Positions 1 to 7,090 are shown, numbered from the stretch's first letter. The stretch is DNA of 12,123 nt from Rikenella microfusus (GCA_020719105.1 DYQV01000056.1:1-12123); one strand, 5' to 3'. The notes: generated by a model not told the origin, from the letters alone. Numbers and translations: made by a program.

Positions 1-2
1 AG

Positions 3-50
3 CAACATTTATTTTTCGGAGAAACGGAAGATGATTTAAGAAACACATAG
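3..50 (+). CDS. Possible C-terminal tail of an upstream gene (partial)
   Basis: The reading frame open at the window edge encodes about 15 residues (QHLFFGETEDDLRNT) before a TAG stop. The acidic, charged composition looks like a protein C-terminus and the stop lies about 200 bp before sdhC. The stretch is too short to assign a family, and the other two forward frames also stop within the first 40 bases, so this may be chance. It is listed only so the left edge is not taken as empty. Confidence 0.2.
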   Translation, partial: QHLFFGETEDDLRNT

Positions 51-195
51 AATTTAGAGTTCCACCTTCTATTTTCCAAGAATGTTTAAAAATGACCTTA
101 AAGTAAGAATCATGGAAATTTTGAGGTGTTTAAAATATGTTGATAAGCCTAAAGAAAAATAAGTTTCTTACTTCTAATTTAGCCACCAAAATAAT

Positions 196-203
196 TAGAT
201 TTG
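196..203 (+). promoter_or_regulatory. Candidate Bacteroidota promoter (-7 element) for sdhCAB
   Basis: TAGATTTG matches the Bacteroidota sigma-factor -7 consensus TAnnTTTG. No good TTTG -33 element lies 19-21 bp upstream; only a weak TTCT is present. The predicted transcript start is near 210, giving a leader of about 45 nt before sdhC. The rest of 51-256 is AT-rich and non-coding, with no gene visible. Consensus match only, no expression evidence. Confidence 0.45.
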
Positions 204-256
204 TAATTGAGAGTTAAGAATAATAATTTAACAAATAATTCTAAAATAATGGTGCT

Positions 257-937
257 ATGAGCAATTTTGTTAGTTCTTCCATTGGAAAAAAATTCTTTAT
301 GAGTATAACAGGATTTTTTCTGATGATGTTTTTATCGGTTCACTTAACAGTAAACTTACTGCTTATATTTGATGATACCGGCGTATTGTTTAATCAAGGG
401 GCTCATTTTATGGCAACCAATCCCATTATTAAGATAGTGGAACCACTTTTGGCAATTGGTTTCCTAATGCACATGATTTATGCAGCTTACCTTACCCTCA
501 TGAATCAGAAAGCTCGCCCGGTAAGTTACAATAAAGTGGATCAAAGTGAAGCCAGTACTTGGGCATCGAGGAATATGTTTGTGTTGGGAACTTTAATCAC
601 CATTTTCCTGGTACTGCACATAATGAATTTCTATTGGAAGCTAAAGGTAACTGAAAATCCTTATCCTGCCGTTTTAATTGGTGGTATTGAGATGGAAGAT
701 ACCTATAGTTTGGTAGGAGGATTGTTTAGGACTAGTTTGGTTTATGCCTTGATTTATATTGCTGGGGCAGTTTTTCTGGGTATTCATTTAACACATGGTT
801 TTTGGAGTGCTTTTCAGACCATGGGATGGAGCGGAAATATATGGCGTAAGCGGATTGAACTGGTAGGTAAAGTTTTTGCCATACTGATTGCCGTAGGGTT
901 TTCTATCATCCCATTGTACTTTATTATTAGGTTTTAA
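257..937 (+). CDS. sdhC: Succinate dehydrogenase/fumarate reductase cytochrome b subunit (b558 family)
   Basis: This is the membrane anchor of complex II. It passes electrons between the iron-sulfur subunit and menaquinone in the cytoplasmic membrane. The 226-residue length and five hydrophobic helices (roughly residues 13-38, 57-82, 105-127, 157-180 and 203-224) match the single-subunit anchor of the Bacteroidota/epsilon-type b558 family. Histidines in helices 1 to 4 (His29, His72, His121 and His177 or His180) are placed as expected for the axial ligands of two hemes. The motif HLTHGFWSAFQTMGW near residues 177-191 is characteristic. It is the first gene of sdhC-sdhA-sdhB and is separated from sdhA by 68 bp. 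The ATG at 257 fits the family N-terminus (SSSIGKKFFMSITG). No strong Shine-Dalgarno is visible, which is normal for this phylum. Whether the complex works mainly as a succinate dehydrogenase or a fumarate reductase cannot be read from the sequence. Confidence 0.95.
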   Translation: MSNFVSSSIGKKFFMSITGFFLMMFLSVHLTVNLLLIFDDTGVLFNQGAHFMATNPIIKIVEPLLAIGFLMHMIYAAYLTLMNQKARPVSYNKVDQSEASTWASRNMFVLGTLITIFLVLHIMNFYWKLKVTENPYPAVLIGGIEMEDTYSLVGGLFRTSLVYALIYIAGAVFLGIHLTHGFWSAFQTMGWSGNIWRKRIELVGKVFAILIAVGFSIIPLYFIIRF

Positions 938-1005
938 AGGGACCTCTGTAAAGACTTATTAATTCGAAGTTATAAAATTGTGAATTTACAAAAATCGATA
1001 AGGAA

Positions 1006-2946
1006 ATGACACTATTAAACTCAAAAATACCCGAAGGACCATTAGCTGAAAAATGGTCGAAACATAAGGCGAAAATCAAAGTGGTAAGTCCGGCCAATAA
1101 AATGAAATTGGATGTGATTGTTATTGGTACCGGATTGGCAGGGGCTTCAGCAGCTTCCAGTTTGGCTGAATTGGGCTATAATGTGCAAGCATTCTGTTAT
1201 CAGGACAGCCCGCGTAGAGCACACTCCATAGCTGCTCAAGGCGGAATTAATGCAGCAAAAAATTATCAGAACGACAACGACAGCGTTTACCGCTTGTTTT
1301 ACGACACCATAAAAGGGGGCGATTACCGCTCGCGTGAGGCAAATGTTCACCGCCTTGCCGAAGTTTCAGGAAGTATTATTGACCAATGTGTGGCACAAGG
1401 AGTGCCTTTTGGACGCGAATATGGCGGCCTACTTTCGAACCGATCCTTTGGAGGTGTGTTGGTTTCACGTACTTTTTATGCCCGTGGCCAAACCGGACAA
1501 CAATTGTTGATTGGAGCATATAGTGCCTTGAACCGTCAAATTGGAGCAGGTACTGTTAAAATGTTTCCTCGCCACGAAATGTTGGATATTGTTAAAATTG
1601 ACGGCAAAGCCCGTGGAATTATTGCCCGCGATATGGTTTCGGGCGAGATTAAAAAGTTTGGTGCCCATGCTGTTGTTATTGCCAGTGGCGGTTACGGAAA
1701 TGTATTTTTCCTTTCAACCAATGCCATGGGATGCAATGGAGGAGCCTCCTGGCAAGCATACAAAAGAGGTGCTTTTATGAGTAATCCCTGTTTTGTACAA
1801 ATACATCCAACTTGCATCCCGGTTCACGGCGATCAACAATCAAAATTGACCTTGATGTCGGAATCCCTGCGTAACGATGGTAGAATTTGGGTTCCTAAAA
1901 AGAAAGAAGACGCCGAGAAACTGCAAAAAGGATTGATTGGACCTAATGATATTGCCGAAGAGGATCGCGACTTTTATTTGGAGCGTCGGTATCCGGCTTA
2001 TGGAAACCTTGTGCCACGCGATGTGGCTTCACGGGCAGGTAAGGAGCGATGCGATGCCGGGTTTGGGGTTAACAATACCGGGTTGGCTGTTTATCTCGAT
2101 TTTAACTATTCAATAGCCCGTTTAGGCAGAAATGTTATTGAAGCCCGTTATGGGAATTTATTCCAGATGTATGAAAAAATTACCGATACCGATCCTTATA
2201 AAGTACCCATGCAGATTTATCCGGCTATCCACTATACCATGGGCGGTACCTGGGTCGATTACAACCTGATGACTTCCGTTCCCGGTTTGTATGCCATTGG
2301 CGAAGCCAACTTCAGTGATCATGGGGCTAACCGTTTGGGAGCTTCGGCATTGATGCAGGGTTTGGCCGATGGATATTTTGTGTTGCCTTATACCATTGGC
2401 GATTATCTGGCCAATGAAATCCAGGTTCCAAAAATAAATACCAACGCTCCCGAATTTGAACAAACATTAAAAGAGGTTCAGGCGCGTTTAGACAGCTTGA
2501 TGGCGGTTAAAGGAACAAAACCGGTTGACTATTTCCACAAAAAATTGGGAAAAGTAATGTGGGATAAAGTTGGGATGAGCCGCAATGAAGCAGGGCTGAA
2601 ACAAGCCATTCAGGAAATTGCTGAAATAAAAGCAGATTTCTGGAAAGATGTAAAAGTACCCGGAGCTCAAGGTGAGGTAAACCAGGAATTGGAGAAAGCC
2701 GGACGGGTTGCCGATTTTATTGAACTAGCCGATTTAATGGCCCGCGATGCTTTGGCCCGCAACGAATCATGCGGAGGGCACTTCCGTGAGGAAAGTGTTA
2801 CCGATGACGGTGAAGCCAAACGGAATGATGAAATTGGTGCTTACGTATCGGCTTGGGAATATAAAGGAGAGAATCAGGAACCGGTTATGCATAAAGAGGA
2901 TCTTAAATTTGAAGCCATTGAGTTGGCACAACGGAGTTATAAATAG
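1006..2946 (+). CDS. sdhA: Succinate dehydrogenase/fumarate reductase flavoprotein subunit
   Basis: This is the catalytic subunit of complex II, which interconverts succinate and fumarate using covalently bound FAD on the cytoplasmic side of the membrane. The 646 residues match the long Bacteroidota/epsilon form. Visible elements in order are the FAD dinucleotide-binding GTGLAG (41-46), the FAD-attachment region RAHSIAAQGG with His73 as the covalent link, the active-site HPT (267-269), PRDVASR with Arg338 as the likely proton-shuttling arginine, HYTMGG (His409) and GEANFSDHGANRLGASAL (432-449). The C-terminal ESCGGHFREES is also typical. No key residue is missing. The gene follows sdhC directly, but it is separated from sdhB by an inserted cassette, an unusual feature for this operon. 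The start at 1006 keeps the family's short N-terminal extension before the FAD domain. Confidence 0.97.
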   Translation: MTLLNSKIPEGPLAEKWSKHKAKIKVVSPANKMKLDVIVIGTGLAGASAASSLAELGYNVQAFCYQDSPRRAHSIAAQGGINAAKNYQNDNDSVYRLFYDTIKGGDYRSREANVHRLAEVSGSIIDQCVAQGVPFGREYGGLLSNRSFGGVLVSRTFYARGQTGQQLLIGAYSALNRQIGAGTVKMFPRHEMLDIVKIDGKARGIIARDMVSGEIKKFGAHAVVIASGGYGNVFFLSTNAMGCNGGASWQAYKRGAFMSNPCFVQIHPTCIPVHGDQQSKLTLMSESLRNDGRIWVPKKKEDAEKLQKGLIGPNDIAEEDRDFYLERRYPAYGNLVPRDVASRAGKERCDAGFGVNNTGLAVYLDFNYSIARLGRNVIEARYGNLFQMYEKITDTDPYKVPMQIYPAIHYTMGGTWVDYNLMTSVPGLYAIGEANFSDHGANRLGASALMQGLADGYFVLPYTIGDYLANEIQVPKINTNAPEFEQTLKEVQARLDSLMAVKGTKPVDYFHKKLGKVMWDKVGMSRNEAGLKQAIQEIAEIKADFWKDVKVPGAQGEVNQELEKAGRVADFIELADLMARDALARNESCGGHFREESVTDDGEAKRNDEIGAYVSAWEYKGENQEPVMHKEDLKFEAIELAQRSYK

Positions 2947-2949
2947 TTA

Positions 2950-2985
2950 GAGATGTGAGACTTTCAGATTTGAGACATGAGATTT
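2950..2985 (+). repeat. Left inverted-repeat arm of the sdh cassette
   Basis: This arm starts 3 bp after the sdhA stop codon and contains gatgtgagac and then gatttgagacatgagat. Its reverse complement resembles 3370-3404, and its core resembles the isolated repeat at 12031-12057. In RNA it could pair with the right arm to form a long stem enclosing the four-helix-bundle gene. Confidence 0.65.
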
Positions 2986-2998
2986 TAAAACCAGAAAA

Positions 2999-3355
2999 AT
3001 GAACAACTTTAAAGAATTAATTGCTTGGCAGAAGGCACGTAAACTTCACAAAGAAATTTATATTCTGACAAAACAATTTCCAAAAGAAGAACAATTTGGT
3101 TTAACTTCTCAAATCCTCAGGAGTGCTGCATCCATTTGCGCCAACATTGCAGAAGGATGTGGAAGGAATACGGATGCAGATTTGTGCCGATTTCTTGATA
3201 TAGCTAATGGAAGTGCATTTGAATTGGAATCGCATTTAATTCTTTGTTTCGATGTTGAGATGATTTCAGAACAAGATTTTGCTATAATAGAAAAGGCTCT
3301 TCATGAAGTTCAGAAGATAATTTATAGTTTTAGAGAATCTAAATCGAAGAGATGA
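2999..3355 (+). CDS. Four-helix-bundle protein (23S rRNA-intervening-sequence protein family)
   Basis: This is a 118-residue, all-helical protein of the family first seen in intervening sequences of bacterial 23S rRNA (PF05635/TIGR02436, the same fold as the Avd accessory protein of diversity-generating retroelements). The diagnostic pattern is complete: ELIAWQKARKLHKEIY (6-21), FPKEEQFGLTSQILR (27-41), AASICANIAEGCGR (43-56) and RFLDIANGSAFELESHL (64-80), followed by a fourth helix to a basic end (RESKSKR). Family members bind nucleic acid through basic surfaces in the cases studied, but no general cellular function is established. The gene shares the sdh operon's strand, so it should be on the same transcript. 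It is tightly framed by inverted repeats. The ATG at 2999 fits the family N-terminus; no clear ribosome binding site is visible. It is not expected to be a complex II subunit. Confidence 0.9.
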   Translation: MNNFKELIAWQKARKLHKEIYILTKQFPKEEQFGLTSQILRSAASICANIAEGCGRNTDADLCRFLDIANGSAFELESHLILCFDVEMISEQDFAIIEKALHEVQKIIYSFRESKSKR

Positions 3356-3369
3356 AATTGGTTTTTCTT

Positions 3370-3404
3370 TTGTCTCATGTCTTGTGTCTCAAATCTCATA
3401 TCTA
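3370..3404 (-). repeat. Right inverted-repeat arm of the sdh cassette
   Basis: On the plus strand this reads tgtctcatgtcttgtgtctc followed by aaatctcatatctac. It is the imperfect reverse complement of the left arm at 2950-2985. It lies 14 bp after the four-helix-bundle stop codon and 33 bp before the sdhB start. Confidence 0.65.
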
Positions 3405-3437
3405 CATTTTTTGTTAAAAACATAAAAACATACCACA

Positions 3438-4199
3438 ATGTCTGAAAAAATTCTAAAAGAAATAAAAGTTAAGGTATGGAGGCAAAAAAACAGCACCTCC
3501 AAAGGACGGTTTGAAACCTATCCTGTTGCCAATATATCTACCGACACCTCTTTTTTGGAAATGATGGATATTTTGAATTTCCAATTGATTGAAAGCGGTA
3601 AAGAACCGATTGTTTTTGATCACGACTGCCGCGAAGGGATTTGTGGTACTTGCAGTTTGTTTATAAACGGCCGTGCCCATGGCCCTGACGATGGCATTAC
3701 AACCTGTCAGCTACACATGCGGAAGTTTATAGACGGTGAAACCATTGTGGTGGAACCTTTCCGTGCCGGAACTTTTCCGGTGGTTAAGGATTTAATGGTG
3801 GATCGGTCGGCATTTGAGAAAATATTGCATGCCGGAGGTTTTGTATCGGTAAATACCGGTGGAGTGCCCGATGGCAATGCCATTCCCATTGGTTACGACG
3901 ATGCTGAAGCGGCTATGGATGCGGCATCCTGCATTGGCTGTGGTGCTTGTGTTGCTACCTGTAAAAATTCATCGGCCATGCTTTTTGTGTCGGCTAAAGT
4001 TTCGCACTTAGCCCGCTTGCCACAAGGTAAAGTGGAAGCTGCCCGAAGGGCCCGTGCCATGGTTTCAAAAATGGACGAACTGGGTTTTGGTAACTGCTCT
4101 AACACCGGGGCTTGCGAAGTGGAATGCCCAAAAGGTATTTCCATTGCCAACATTGCTACCCTTAACCGGGAATATTTAATGGCCAAAGTTATTGAATAG
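3438..4199 (+). CDS. sdhB: Succinate dehydrogenase/fumarate reductase iron-sulfur subunit
   Basis: This subunit carries the electron-transfer chain of complex II, between the FAD of SdhA and the heme/quinone sites of SdhC. Three cluster motifs are visible in the 253 residues. The first is a plant-type [2Fe-2S] site (Cys64, Cys69, Cys72 and Cys90) whose last loop is longer than in E. coli, as is usual for this non-canonical branch. The second is CIGCGACVATC (165-175), followed much later by the third set, Cys220, Cys226 and Cys230-Pro. The second and third sets bind the [4Fe-4S] and [3Fe-4S] centres. It is the last gene of the operon. A convergent spacer with a large inverted repeat follows, which may help end transcription. 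The gene is separated from sdhA by a 491-bp gap filled by the inserted cassette. All ligands are present, so it should be functional. Confidence 0.96.
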   Translation: MSEKILKEIKVKVWRQKNSTSKGRFETYPVANISTDTSFLEMMDILNFQLIESGKEPIVFDHDCREGICGTCSLFINGRAHGPDDGITTCQLHMRKFIDGETIVVEPFRAGTFPVVKDLMVDRSAFEKILHAGGFVSVNTGGVPDGNAIPIGYDDAEAAMDAASCIGCGACVATCKNSSAMLFVSAKVSHLARLPQGKVEAARRARAMVSKMDELGFGNCSNTGACEVECPKGISIANIATLNREYLMAKVIE

Positions 4200-4237
4200 G
4201 AGAATGGCTCAATATAGAAAAAGAGCTATCTAAAAAG

Positions 4238-4351
4238 AAGATTTAACCGCAAAGTACACAAAGAATAAGCAAAGAACGCCAAGATTAAGATGCAGATAAC
4301 TAATTCTTTGCGCACTTATCGAAAAACTTAGCGACCTTTGCGGTTAATCTT
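4238..4351. repeat. Gene-less inverted-repeat element between convergent sdhB and tdh
   Basis: The outer arms are AAGATTTAACCGCAAAG (4238-4254) and CTTTGCGGTTAATCTT (4336-4351), which are complementary except for one extra T. The inner arms are GCAAAGAA (4269-4276) and TTCTTTGC (4304-4311). The whole can fold into a long interrupted stem. From memory, the aaccgcaaag...gcaaagaacgc pattern recurs in Bacteroidota genomes, often near GxxExxY or four-helix-bundle genes; that recall is not verified here. No reading frame lies inside. Placed between converging genes, it could act as a transcription stop for both, although it lacks the compact GC-rich stem and U-tract of a classic intrinsic terminator. 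Confidence 0.65.
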
Positions 4352-4395
4352 TTTAAAACTTTTTCGACAGCTTCTTTTTTATGCATATTCCTCGA

Positions 4396-5424
4396 TTACC
4401 AACTCAAGATTACTTTGCCACAGTTTCCTTGTTCCATTACATCAAATCCTTTTTGGAAATCATCAATGGAATAGCGGTGCGTAATGATGGAGGATATATC
4501 GAGCCCCGACATGAGCATTTGTTCCATTTGGTACCAGGTTTCGTACATTTCGCGGCCATAAATTCCTTTTAGGGTAAGTCCTTTAAAAATAATTCGGTTC
4601 CAGTCAACCTGGGTGGAAGAGGGTAGGATTCCCAGTAAAGATATTTTCCCGGAATTGTACATGTGTTCCACCAATTGGTTGAAAGCTATTGGTGAGCCGG
4701 AACATTCCAAACCAATATCGAAACCGATGATGCCTATGTCATTCATGGCATCGCGAAGGTTTTCTTTTAAAGGGTTCACCACCCGGGTAGCACCCATTTT
4801 TTTGGCCAGTTCGGCCCGATAAGGACTTGTTTCGGTGGCCACCACATAACGGGCTCCTGCAAAGCGGGCTACGGCCACAGCCATGCTACCAATTAACCCG
4901 GCACCGGTTACCAACACATCTTCGCCAATCATGGGAAACGAAAGTGCCGTATGGGTGGCATTTCCAAACGGGTCCATAATGGCCAGTATTTCATCGGGGA
5001 TTTTAGCATTGATCCGCATCACATTACTCGAAGGAACTTTTACATATTCAGCAAAAGAGCCGTTTATATTTACGCCAATGCCAATGGTGGTTTCGCAGAT
5101 ATGCTGACGGCCACGTCGGCAATTCCGACAATGTCCACAAGCAATATGTCCTTCTCCGGTAACCCGATCCCCTTCTTTGAATTCACTAACTTCACTTCCC
5201 ACTTTGGCTACATGTCCCACATATTCGTGGCCAATAGTCAAACCTATGGGAATGGTTTTTTGTGACCATTCATCCCATTTATAGATGTGCAAATCGGTAC
5301 CACAGATAGCCGATTTGGAAACTTTTATCAGCACGTCATTGGGTCCTACTTCTGGAATGGGTACTTCCTGCATCCATATTCCTTTTTCAGCTTTCGCCTT
5401 CACTAGGGCTTTCATTGTATTCAT
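4396..5424 (-). CDS. tdh: L-threonine 3-dehydrogenase, zinc-dependent (MDR type)
   Basis: This enzyme oxidises L-threonine with NAD+ to 2-amino-3-ketobutyrate, the first step of threonine breakdown to glycine. The 342 residues match the E. coli Tdh length. The catalytic zinc region shows Cys41 in AICGTDLHIYKWD and His66-Glu67 in IGHEYVG. The structural zinc is bound by Cys96, Cys99, Cys102 and Cys110. The Rossmann motif GAGLIG is at 174-179. All positions are three higher than in E. coli, which suggests the true start may be the second ATG (Met4, position 5415); both starts are possible. The gene diverges from kbl, whose product uses its unstable intermediate. Other zinc alcohol/polyol dehydrogenases share the fold, but the N-terminus and the kbl neighbour make threonine dehydrogenase the best call. 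Confidence 0.93.
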   Translation of the reverse strand: MNTMKALVKAKAEKGIWMQEVPIPEVGPNDVLIKVSKSAICGTDLHIYKWDEWSQKTIPIGLTIGHEYVGHVAKVGSEVSEFKEGDRVTGEGHIACGHCRNCRRGRQHICETTIGIGVNINGSFAEYVKVPSSNVMRINAKIPDEILAIMDPFGNATHTALSFPMIGEDVLVTGAGLIGSMAVAVARFAGARYVVATETSPYRAELAKKMGATRVVNPLKENLRDAMNDIGIIGFDIGLECSGSPIAFNQLVEHMYNSGKISLLGILPSSTQVDWNRIIFKGLTLKGIYGREMYETWYQMEQMLMSGLDISSIITHRYSIDDFQKGFDVMEQGNCGKVILSW

Positions 5425-5484
5425 ATACTATGTTTTTTTATTCGGTTTAAAAATAAGGTCTGTAATATGTTTCTAAACTGACTA

Positions 5485-5492
5485 CAAAAATA
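5485..5492 (-). promoter_or_regulatory. Candidate -7 element for tdh
   Basis: On the minus strand the bases read TATTTTTG, a match to TAnnTTTG, with a predicted transcript start near 5478 and a leader of about 55 nt before tdh. No convincing -33 TTTG is at the right distance. It faces away from the kbl promoter candidate across the same 197-bp region, so both genes could answer to one regulator. Confidence 0.35.
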
Positions 5493-5583
5493 GAGTAAAC
5501 CCAACAACTAGATATGTCAATAAACCATTATTATTTATGCTTCAAATCATACCTATTGTAATGAACAATTCTTTTGAATAGCT

Positions 5584-5591
5584 TAATTTTG
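5584..5591 (+). promoter_or_regulatory. Candidate -7 element for kbl
   Basis: TAATTTTG matches TAnnTTTG and lies 30 bp before the kbl ATG at 5622, predicting a short leader of about 20-25 nt. The -33 position is weak. The element lies inside the longer reading frame that would start at 5574, which supports 5622 as the real start. Confidence 0.45.
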
Positions 5592-5621
5592 TGGTCAATC
5601 AAATCATTCAAAATCGCAATT

Positions 5622-6812
5622 ATGTATCAAAAATTTCAAGAATATTTACGCAAAGAGCTGGCTGATATTGCCGATGCAGGATTGTATAAAAACGAGCGCA
5701 TACTGGTTTCGCCACAGGGAGCAGAAATTGAAATCAGTACCGGACAAAAAGTATTGAATTTTTGTGCCAATAATTATTTAGGTCTATCGAACAATCCTGA
5801 GTTGGTTAATGCTGCAAAAAAGGCCCTCGATACCCATGGATACGGGATGTCATCGGTACGGTTTATTTGTGGCACCACCGATATCCATAAATTGCTGGAG
5901 AAAAAAATTGCTGAATTCTTCGGTACCGAAGATACCATTTTGTACGCCGCTGCCTTTGATGCCAATGGTGGCGTATTTGAACCCTTGTTTGGTCAGGATG
6001 ATGCCATTATTTCCGATGCCTTGAATCATGCATCCATTATTGATGGAGTTCGGTTGTGCAAAGCCGTGAGGTACCGTTACCAAAATGCCGATATGGATGA
6101 TTTGGAAGAGCAACTAAAATTGTCACAGGCACAGCGGTTCCGCATCATTGTTACCGATGGGGTTTTCAGCATGGATGGCAATGTTCCCCCCATGGATGAG
6201 ATTATTAAACTGGCCGAAAAATACAACGCCATGGTGATGATTGATGAATCGCACTCAGCCGGGGTAGTGGGAAAAACCGGTCGTGGAGTAACTGAGTTAT
6301 TCAATGTGCGAGGAAAAGCAGAAATTATTACGGGAACATTAGGAAAGGCTTTTGGTGGCGCCATCGGAGGATTTACTACCGGGAAAAGGGAAATTATTGA
6401 CATGCTCCGTCAACGGTCGCGGCCCTATTTGTTTTCGAATTCCATTCCTCCTTTGGTGGCTGCAGCCGGAGTGAAAATGGTGGATATGATGAGCCAAACC
6501 AATGAACTTCAGGATAAACTACACGCCAATACCGACTATTTCATGAAACACATGCTCAAAGCCGGTTTCGATATTAAACCCACCCAATCGGCCATTTGTG
6601 CGGTAATGCTTTACGATGCCAAATTGGCGCAGGATTTTGCTTCCCGGTTGCTGAAAGAGGGAATTTACGTAATTGGTTTCTATTTTCCGGTGGTTCCCAA
6701 AGGACAGGCCCGCATCAGGGTTCAACTTTCGGCTGCCCACCAAAAAGAACATTTGGATAAAGCCATTGCGGCCTTTACTAAGGTAGGGAAAGAGTTGAAG
6801 GTATTGAAATAA
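5622..6812 (+). CDS. kbl: Glycine C-acetyltransferase (2-amino-3-ketobutyrate CoA ligase)
   Basis: This PLP enzyme cleaves 2-amino-3-ketobutyrate with CoA to glycine and acetyl-CoA, completing the threonine pathway begun by Tdh. With the ATG at 5622 the protein is 396 residues, close to E. coli Kbl (398). The frame stays open upstream to 5574, but those 16 residues match nothing in the family and overlap the promoter candidate. Clear family blocks are NFCANNYLGL, SVRFICGT, SDALNHASIIDGVRLCKA, TDGVFSMDG, ITGTLGKAFGG with the PLP lysine Lys242, RQRSRPYLFSNS, and the C-terminal VVPKGQARIRVQLSAAH. The last block and the LCKAVRYRYQNADM stretch separate Kbl from other alpha-oxoamine synthases (BioF, serine palmitoyltransferase). 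A strong intrinsic terminator follows 22 bp after the stop. Confidence 0.95.
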   Translation: MYQKFQEYLRKELADIADAGLYKNERILVSPQGAEIEISTGQKVLNFCANNYLGLSNNPELVNAAKKALDTHGYGMSSVRFICGTTDIHKLLEKKIAEFFGTEDTILYAAAFDANGGVFEPLFGQDDAIISDALNHASIIDGVRLCKAVRYRYQNADMDDLEEQLKLSQAQRFRIIVTDGVFSMDGNVPPMDEIIKLAEKYNAMVMIDESHSAGVVGKTGRGVTELFNVRGKAEIITGTLGKAFGGAIGGFTTGKREIIDMLRQRSRPYLFSNSIPPLVAAAGVKMVDMMSQTNELQDKLHANTDYFMKHMLKAGFDIKPTQSAICAVMLYDAKLAQDFASRLLKEGIYVIGFYFPVVPKGQARIRVQLSAAHQKEHLDKAIAAFTKVGKELKVLK

Positions 6813-6834
6813 CAATTGAGAATTTAAAGATGGG

Positions 6835-6867
6835 GCTCCATATCGACAGCGGTGTGGAGCTTTTTTT
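6835..6867 (+). terminator. Rho-independent terminator of kbl
   Basis: The stem GCTCCATA (6835-6842) pairs with TGTGGAGC (6853-6860), giving 8 pairs including one G-U. It is closed by a 10-nt loop and followed by seven T residues. Its position just after kbl and the lack of a gene for the next 500 bp fit transcription ending here. Confidence 0.85.
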
Positions 6868-6872
6868 ATGGT

Positions 6873-6932
6873 TGGAACTCGCAGCGCCTGCTGCGAGGAA
6901 AAATATTAGCGAAGCAGGCACTGCGCTTTCCA
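6873..6932. repeat. Palindromic REP-like element
   Basis: A 20-bp arm (6873-6892, beginning TGGAA and ending GCCTGCT) and the complement of 6913-6932 agree at 17 of 20 positions across a 20-bp spacer. A second perfect hairpin, CTCGCAGC-gcct-GCTGCGAG, is nested at 6878-6897. The GC-rich, palindromic form contrasts with the AT-rich surroundings and resembles bacterial REP elements. No RAYT transposase is in the window. Confidence 0.6.
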
Positions 6933-6975
6933 TAGAACCTGACTCCAGCCCGGAACCCGGCGATCCATAATTGGA

Positions 6976-6992
6976 AGCTATTATGAATAGCT
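6976..6992. other. Perfect 7-bp hairpin AGCTATT-atg-AATAGCT
   Basis: The stem is perfect with a three-base loop, 44 bp beyond the REP-like element, and no T-tract follows. It may be the end of the same element or an independent operator. The function is unknown. Confidence 0.4.
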
Positions 6993-7090
6993 GAGGGTTG
7001 AGAGATTTTAACAATTCTTACTGCCATTTCGGCAATTTTCCAACTATCAGCATAAAAAAATTACAAAAACTAAGCAATCCTTTGCATAAG

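Larger units (their letters stand above)
2950..3404 (+). mobile_element. Inverted-repeat cassette carrying a four-helix-bundle gene, inserted between sdhA and sdhB
   Basis: The sdhA-sdhB gap is 491 bp. Almost all of it is one gene of 118 codons framed by imperfect inverted repeats of about 35 bp (2950-2985 and the complement of 3370-3404). Both arms are built from short variants of gatttgagacatgaga. They align over most of their length with a few mismatches and one shift. No transposase or recombinase is present, so if the unit moves it must do so non-autonomously or by recombination. The arms lie just outside the sdhA stop and before the sdhB start, so no sdh coding sequence is damaged. A similar repeat without a gene is at 12031-12057. 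The arrangement resembles the intervening sequences of bacterial 23S rRNA genes, which also combine complementary ends with a four-helix-bundle ORF. Calling it a mobile element is inference. Confidence 0.55.

Noticed and set aside
101..173. Perfect 9-bp inverted repeat AAGTAAGAA / TTCTTACTT upstream of sdhC
   Set aside because: The arms are 55 bp apart, AT-rich and have no T-tract or matching extension; likely chance in this AT-rich leader.
2999..3355. Reading the cassette gene as the Avd protein of a diversity-generating retroelement
   Set aside because: The fold is shared, but there is no reverse transcriptase, template repeat or variable repeat in the window, and the sequence pattern is that of the plain 23S-IVS family.
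4381..5476. Plus-strand open frames opposite tdh
   Set aside because: They are antisense shadows of a well-conserved gene, with no family motifs of their own.
5574..5621. N-terminal extension of kbl starting at 5574
   Set aside because: The 16 extra residues match nothing in the family, the extended protein would exceed the usual length, and the segment contains the promoter-like TAATTTTG. The ATG at 5622 aligns with E. coli Kbl.
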